A stretch of 9,603 nt of DNA from positions 361-9,963 of the forward strand of contig DFDY01000039.1 in NCBI GenBank assembly GCA_002368955.1. Reading direction: 5' to 3'. The DNA comes from Bacteroidales bacterium UBA3816 (GTDB lineage: Bacteria > Bacteroidota > Bacteroidia > Bacteroidales > P3). Each line of letters begins with the position of its first letter. Within the stretch, counting starts at the first letter, position 1. The position numbers and the translations under genes were made by a program. Shown here piece by piece: positions 7,301 through 9,603 of the stretch. The notes beneath the pieces are model-generated. The model made no database searches. It saw nothing but the letters and a program-made list of their open reading frames with translations, and was not told the origin of the DNA.

Positions 7301-8868
7301 TGCCAGGTGCCCGTTTCGAGAGCACCGACCCCAAGCTCAAGGACATCCGCTTCAACGCTATCAACAGCACCTATCGCTACGACGACCTCGAACTCTCCAA
7401 TCATAACGTCTATGCCCTCCCCATCGCCGACGCCCTCATCGCGCCGGCAGGCGACTCGCTGCATATCTCCAAGGGTGGCGACATGGCCCTTATCCAAGGC
7501 GGCCAGCTCCTCTTCCCGCGCGACAGCGCTTTCCACCTCTTCTACAACTGCGACCTCATAGTCAAAAATGGCCAGCAGTATAGCGGCAAGGGCACCATCG
7601 ACTACGTCAGTCAGGACGAGAAGAAACAGCCCATCTACATGACCGACATCACCGTCGGCGACCAAGGCTTCAGCGTCGCCAAGGGCGAAATAGCCGCCGA
7701 TGCCAATTTCACTCTCAACGAGGCCTTTGGCTTCGCCGGCAAGGCGCAGGCCGATGCCCAGCACCAGCACCTCTATTTCGAGGGCGGTGTGCGCCTGCTG
7801 CACAAGTGCTCGCCCATCGACCAGCTGGGCCTGCTGGCCTATGCCAACTATCTCGACCCCGCAGACATCCGCGTGGAGGTGCCCGAAACGCCCGTCGACT
7901 GGAAGGGCCAGCCCATCAGCGCCTCCCTCCGCATGAGCAACACCGGCCTCAAGCCTGTCTCTGGCTTCCTCACCAAGGACCAGTCCGGCACCAGCCTCAT
8001 GAGTAGCCACGGCCTTCTTCACTATGATGCTTCCTCCAGCACCTACACCCTCACCTCGCAGGAAAAACTGGACGACCCCGAGTTTGTCGACCGTTTCCTC
8101 AAACTCAACACCGACAACTGCGTCATCGAGGGCGAAGGCCCCATCAGTTTCGGCCTGGGTGAGGGCGCTCCCGACGATGCCGCCAAATTGCGCGCCTATG
8201 GCACCGTCTACTACGACCCCGAAAACGAGAAGGACTTCCTCATGACCACCGTCCTCGGCGTCACCTTCCCCATCGACGAGGGCCTCCTCACCCAGATGGC
8301 CAAGCAGATTGAGGACGACCTCCGCCCCTCGCCTTCCGACCGCGACAACGACCTCCTCAACCGCGCCCTGCTCTTCGACATGGGCGACCCCGACGGCGAG
8401 CTGGCCTACCAAACCTATCGCAGTCAGGGCGCTTTCGACAAACTGGAAGGCTTCCTCAACAACACCATCCTTCTCGAAAACCTGCGCTGGGAGTACTCCG
8501 CCACCCGCGGCTATGCCGCCAGCGGCACTACTGCCCTCTGCAATGTGGGCAAAACACAGCTCCATGTCAACGTCCGCTATCGCGCCCAGCTCTTCAAGCG
8601 CGGCTCCGATATCCACTTCATCCTTTACCTCCAGATTGCCAACGACCACTGGTACTACTTTAACTACGACTATCGCACCCACCACCTCAGCATCTCCAGC
8701 AGCGTGGGCGAATGGAACGACCGCATCGTAGGCATCAAGAAGGATAAGCGCACGGGCGACAACTTCAGCTATTCCCTCACCAACTCCCGCAACGAAATTC
8801 AGAACTTCCTCTCTGGCTTCACCGGCGAGCCCGTCGATGAGGAGGAAGAGGAACTAGAGGAAGAGTAA
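4321..8868 (+). CDS. Very large exported beta-rich protein, conserved in Bacteroidota, function unknown
   Basis: This 1515-residue protein begins with a signal peptide (MKRIFLFFIALTLFVMQ, cleavage near Ala18 or Ala23). I see no other membrane segment and no lipobox, so it is probably periplasmic or exported further. The first 170 residues look helical; the rest is dominated by beta strands. The segment LKTLDLNVHGIEKFVVSDSQ (559-578), with KRNRDIIFSGFINVGRFE and FDLPQIDSVRFYV (624-636) after it, and AGIFPDIEQP/YSLGF at about 735-755, match my memory of a conserved uncharacterised Bacteroidota family. Glycine motifs recur: GGKGTY (766-771), RGKGTLEYLTS (783-793), GYGTASLYEGKLY (874-886), SGKGTIDYV (1088-1096) and FAGKAQAD..LYFEGGVRLLH (1138-1161). 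The chain ends in an acidic tail, DEEEEELEEE (1506-1515). No catalytic motif is recognised. An extended beta scaffold, as in OstA/LptA or TamB-type envelope proteins, is a guess. It is a single-gene unit with its own promoter and terminator. Codons are strongly C-ending, which suggests good expression. Confidence 0.93.
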   Translation: MKRIFLFFIALTLFVMQAQESQAQARPKKTKVTFEVDSMGVQLLRYLNGNSKAEEKLAENQALVGSFETVFNGLDDKYQQQVVDLYNAARKTKMEPSPDYVNLTRTLIAYSNATVSATIFDEWLNAMSAILQLTNKKKEIVGFIDYSSNLLESRTLYKSKSSIWRTQEGAKFSFEVLKNDIRTRFKGKVELTYTSGIGKNADENTIHNTTGDYYYLTETWEGRGGRLTWERCGVPESACYADLQDYSAPSKLPKFTADSVTFINTNYFKTPIKGTVEEALTYKTDPEKYTFPKFRSYQKDFQIKDVLPGVDFEGNFMMYGARFVTNDEKNPASMIFYREGKRFLVVSSTKFSVLPHMLTTERGSVKMYIGDDSISNAGVLVRYTTEDQRVNMINSTKRNYYSPYKDSYHQLDIFCENINWYIAKDVVEFNMVAQNNTQTFVTFESNRFYSLAKSMEVQGIDNVSPVVRMYRYMKQHDMKQDFSLVSFQNFLHMDEGQTKLMVHGLSKQGLVAFDEGTNRIHVHDKLLGFYKAIVKQQGHDYDALSLQSETKTNNAELDLKTLDLNVHGIEKFVVSDSQLVVVKPYDGDIVVKRNRDIIFSGFINVGRFEMNVTNATFFYDDFRFDLPQIDSVRFYVTNFQDTSKLRMVRTPLYNLVGDIQVDKPDNHCGLKKNKDYPIFNSVQPSYVYYDRKFIFNGVYDRQRFYYSLYPFVIKQLTDFKTDSLEFVGKLTSAGIFPDIEQPLKVQRDYSLGFIHKTSGDGYPAYGGKGTYRDTIALSYGGLRGKGTLEYLTSTAVTDKYIFMPDSMLAQSDTFYVKPEQDFPDARISSSLIRWYPYQDSMTISQLKDGPQFQMYNGVTQLAGRLTLQPKGATGYGTASLYEGKLYSRRFEMKTLEMNAANTNFSLLSTKYGNEAFSAQNMRSHVDYEEHTGQFTSNDTLTRTLLPALGYAAWVDQYTWSWDHKTLQLDNSKSMETLGTEALTLRERAKRLSRMPGARFESTDPKLKDIRFNAINSTYRYDDLELSNHNVYALPIADALIAPAGDSLHISKGGDMALIQGGQLLFPRDSAFHLFYNCDLIVKNGQQYSGKGTIDYVSQDEKKQPIYMTDITVGDQGFSVAKGEIAADANFTLNEAFGFAGKAQADAQHQHLYFEGGVRLLHKCSPIDQLGLLAYANYLDPADIRVEVPETPVDWKGQPISASLRMSNTGLKPVSGFLTKDQSGTSLMSSHGLLHYDASSSTYTLTSQEKLDDPEFVDRFLKLNTDNCVIEGEGPISFGLGEGAPDDAAKLRAYGTVYYDPENEKDFLMTTVLGVTFPIDEGLLTQMAKQIEDDLRPSPSDRDNDLLNRALLFDMGDPDGELAYQTYRSQGAFDKLEGFLNNTILLENLRWEYSATRGYAASGTTALCNVGKTQLHVNVRYRAQLFKRGSDIHFILYLQIANDHWYYFNYDYRTHHLSISSSVGEWNDRIVGIKKDKRTGDNFSYSLTNSRNEIQNFLSGFTGEPVDEEEEELEEE

Positions 8869-8888
8869 GACAGCACGCAAAACGTAAC

Positions 8889-8943
8889 AAATAGTGTACA
8901 ACGTATGGTTGGCCAACAGCCGTCGTTGTACACTATTTTTTTT
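8889..8943 (+). terminator. Strong intrinsic terminator of the 1515-residue gene
   Basis: A perfect 15-bp inverted repeat, AAATAGTGTACAACG (8889-8903) and CGTTGTACACTATTT (8924-8938), encloses a 20-nt loop that itself contains the palindrome TTGGCCAA. The right arm runs directly into eight T (8936-8943). It begins 20 bp after the stop codon at 8866-8868. Because the left arm starts with AAA but is preceded by no long A-run, it should work mainly in the plus direction. Confidence 0.93.
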
Positions 8944-9041
8944 AAGTGAACAACCAAAATTAATATGCATATCTTTTAACACGAATTATCATGAATTATC
9001 CATTAATTAAATGGTCAATTAGATGGAAATTATATGTAAAG

Positions 9042-9049
9042 TATATTTG
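9042..9049 (+). promoter_or_regulatory. Candidate -7 promoter box (TATATTTG) upstream of the hairpin array
   Basis: TATATTTG matches TAnnTTTG and faces the hairpin array and the DUF1905 gene. A start near 9056 would give a leader of about 420 nt containing all the hairpins. The surroundings are AT-rich, so a chance match is possible, and no -33 TTTG is visible at the expected distance. It is the only exact rightward match I found in this gap. Confidence 0.35.
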
Positions 9050-9162
9050 AGCAATTACTTAGTGTGCACACACCCGTATCTCCGTCCCCCTGCCCCCTCC
9101 ATCCTTTATCCCAAATCGGTCATTAGGGTTTATGGCAGAATAGTATTTGTTCCGATCAGACG

Positions 9163-9215
9163 GGTCACATCGCTGGCGGAGGCGTAGCGGGCTACGACGA
9201 GACAGGGATGTGGCC
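9163..9215. other. Long stem-loop with inner hairpin
   Basis: GGTCACATCGCTG (9163-9175) pairs with CAGGGATGTGGCC (9203-9215) over 13 positions, with one G-G mismatch and one G-T wobble. Inside, CGTAG (9183-9187) pairs with CTACG (9192-9196) around CGGG. This could be an RNA structure or one unit of a dispersed palindromic repeat. No T-run follows, so it is not an intrinsic terminator. Confidence 0.6.
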
Positions 9216-9225
9216 AAGATGCCGA

Positions 9226-9283
9226 ACGTTACGCAAAGCGAGAGCAGAGGAAGCTTGCTTGCTCTGCCGAGTCCAAGTAACGT
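9226..9283. other. Nested stem-loop (ACGTTAC/GTAACGT outer stem)
   Basis: ACGTTAC (9226-9232) and GTAACGT (9277-9283) form a 7-bp outer stem. GCAGAG (9244-9249) and CTCTGC (9262-9267) form an inner stem, and AAGC/GCTT (9251-9254, 9257-9260) can fold at the tip. It starts 10 bp after the previous stem-loop, so the two may be parts of one element. The look is that of an intergenic palindromic repeat, but only one copy is visible here. Confidence 0.55.
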
Positions 9284-9305
9284 CATGGAACATAAAGAAA
9301 TACTG

Positions 9306-9358
9306 AGAAGTCATAAGGAAACTTCTGGGGACTTCTATAAATCACCCAGAAGGGGTGA
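9306..9358. other. Two alternative hairpins sharing one arm, then a TCACCC/GGGTGA hairpin
   Basis: AGAAGT (9306-9311) can pair with either of two copies of ACTTCT (9321-9326 or 9331-9336), so two folds exclude each other. TCACCC (9342-9347) then pairs with GGGTGA (9353-9358) around AGAAG. The stems are only 6 bp each, so single hairpins could occur by chance; their density is what draws attention. Confidence 0.4.
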
Positions 9359-9370
9359 GACTATTAATAA

Positions 9371-9400
9371 CACGGTACAAGCCGAAGGCGCAGTGCCGTG
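9371..9400. other. Stem-loop CACGGTAC/GTGCCGTG with inner GCC-GAA-GGC
   Basis: CACGGTAC (9371-9378) pairs with GTGCCGTG (9393-9400) over 8 positions with one G-T wobble, and GCC (9381-9383) pairs with GGC (9387-9389) within the loop. Followed by ATAATC, with no T-run, so it is not an intrinsic terminator. Confidence 0.5.
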
Positions 9401-9421
9401 ATAATCAGACGTCAGTAAACT

Positions 9422-9438
9422 GCGTCCCGGCGGGACGC
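9422..9438. other. Compact GC-rich hairpin GCGTCCC/GGGACGC
   Basis: A perfect 7-bp stem, GCGTCCC (9422-9428) with GGGACGC (9432-9438), closes a 3-nt GGC loop. It ends 38 bp before the DUF1905 start codon, and the spacer after it is AT-rich (AACAAATAAATAG), which would leave the ribosome entry site open. No T-run follows. Confidence 0.6.
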
Positions 9439-9476
9439 GACAATGGAAACAAATAAATAGAACACACCTAAATATT

Positions 9477-9603
9477 ATGCATAAATTCTCAGCTACTATC
9501 ATCCAAAATGAGGATATGAATGCCGCGTACATCGTGGTACCCATCGACATCCGAAAAGAGTACGGCGTGGGGCGGCTTAAAGTGGAAGCCACTTTTGACG
9601 GCG
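9477..9603 (+). CDS. DUF1905-domain protein, N-terminal part (continues beyond window)
   Basis: The frame from the ATG at 9477 is open for 42 codons to the right edge. The sequence begins MHKFSATI, then AAYIVVPIDIRKEYGVGRLKVEATFDG, which fits the DUF1905 N-terminus: F-A-I strand, YI-VP-D(V/I)R, a short helix, then the (R/K)(V/L)KV-AT-DG strand. Members are small cytoplasmic proteins of about 100 residues or have a second domain of the YdeI/OmpD-associated (bacteriocin-protection-like) type; which applies here cannot be seen. The biochemical function of DUF1905 is not established. The start is set by the domain's usual N-terminus and by a stop (TAG at 9458-9460) in the spacer upstream. There is no Shine-Dalgarno sequence. 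The hairpin array lies just upstream. Confidence 0.85.
   Translation, partial: MHKFSATIIQNEDMNAAYIVVPIDIRKEYGVGRLKVEATFDG

Larger units (their letters stand above)
8944..9476. other. Non-coding stretch of about 530 bp between the large gene and the DUF1905 gene
   Basis: I find no credible gene here. The left half (8944-9060) is AT-rich and holds a 10-bp-period direct repeat, GAATTATC at 8983-8990 and 8993-9000, then the imperfect palindrome CCATTAATTAAATGG starting at 9000. A perfect 10-bp palindrome, GTGTGCACAC, lies at 9062-9071. A C-rich run follows at about 9084-9101. From 9163 to 9438 the sequence becomes GC-richer and holds a series of hairpins, listed separately. Short reading frames in this part overlap the hairpins, have unusual composition and are not supported as genes. 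Confidence 0.8.

Noticed and set aside
7033..8685. 550-codon open frame on the minus strand inside the large gene
   Set aside because: It is antisense to the well-supported large protein and its product is a low-complexity run of Val, Gly, Ala and Glu. This is the expected shadow of a gene rich in C-ending codons.
8955..8962. Minus-strand TAATTTTG, an exact -7 box match facing into the terminator
   Set aside because: It would transcribe leftward into the terminator hairpin and antisense to the large gene, with no gene to serve. The AT-rich context makes a chance match likely.
9226..9283. Possible integron attC-like site
   Set aside because: The outer arms ACGTTAC/GTAACGT do not match the core-site consensus (GTTRRRY and its complement), and no integrase or cassette array is present.
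9059..9286. 75-codon minus-strand frame in the non-coding gap
   Set aside because: It overlaps the same palindromes in antisense and has no promoter or recognisable product.
9147..9401. 84-codon plus-strand frame in the non-coding gap
   Set aside because: It runs across several hairpins, is Arg/Ser rich and shows no domain. The palindromes explain the sequence better than coding does.
9443..9460. Five-codon upstream frame (METNK) before the DUF1905 start
   Set aside because: It is very short and has no ribosome-binding signal. A regulatory leader peptide is possible but nothing supports it.

Overview
The window looks like chromosomal DNA of an uncultured gut- or rumen-type Bacteroidales (phylum Bacteroidota). 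The support is indirect but consistent. Transcription units begin with the Bacteroidota -7 promoter element TAnnTTTG, start codons lack Shine-Dalgarno sequences, there is a DUF4159 protein of the Bacteroidota type, and several secreted proteins of the kind common in this order are present. No tRNA, rRNA, insertion sequence, CRISPR array or phage gene was seen.

Layout. (1) Positions 1-2502, minus strand: two secreted proteins only 3 bp apart, read leftward from a promoter with its -7 box at 2574-2581. The second gene runs off the left edge. Its visible end is a Cys-rich, fibronectin-III-like segment followed by a five-residue tandem repeat (x-x-[IV]-D-T). (2) Positions 2733-4113, minus strand: rsmE (16S rRNA m3U1498 methyltransferase) followed by an exported DUF4159 protein, closely packed or overlapping, with a probable intrinsic terminator at 2615-2646. 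(3) Positions 4321-8868, plus strand: one 1515-residue exported beta-rich protein with an acidic tail, read from a divergent promoter (-7 box 4288-4295). It ends in a strong intrinsic terminator with a perfect 15-bp stem (8889-8943). (4) Positions 8944-9476: 530 bp with no credible gene, AT-rich on the left and packed with hairpins on the right (9163-9438). (5) Position 9477 to the end: the start of a DUF1905-domain protein, cut by the right edge.

How the parts relate. RsmE is ribosome housekeeping. The other proteins, apart from the DUF1905 one, carry signal peptides, so most of the window makes cell-envelope or secreted proteins. The large protein resembles a family I remember as conserved and uncharacterised in Bacteroidota. 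Its glycine-rich GKGT motifs and alternating polar/hydrophobic strands suggest an extended beta structure in the periplasm, but that is inference.

The two places most worth a second look are the large protein, whose function is unknown, and the hairpin array before the DUF1905 gene. The array could be a structured leader or non-coding RNA, or a cluster of dispersed palindromic repeats. Nothing here clearly shows a new defence or mobile system.
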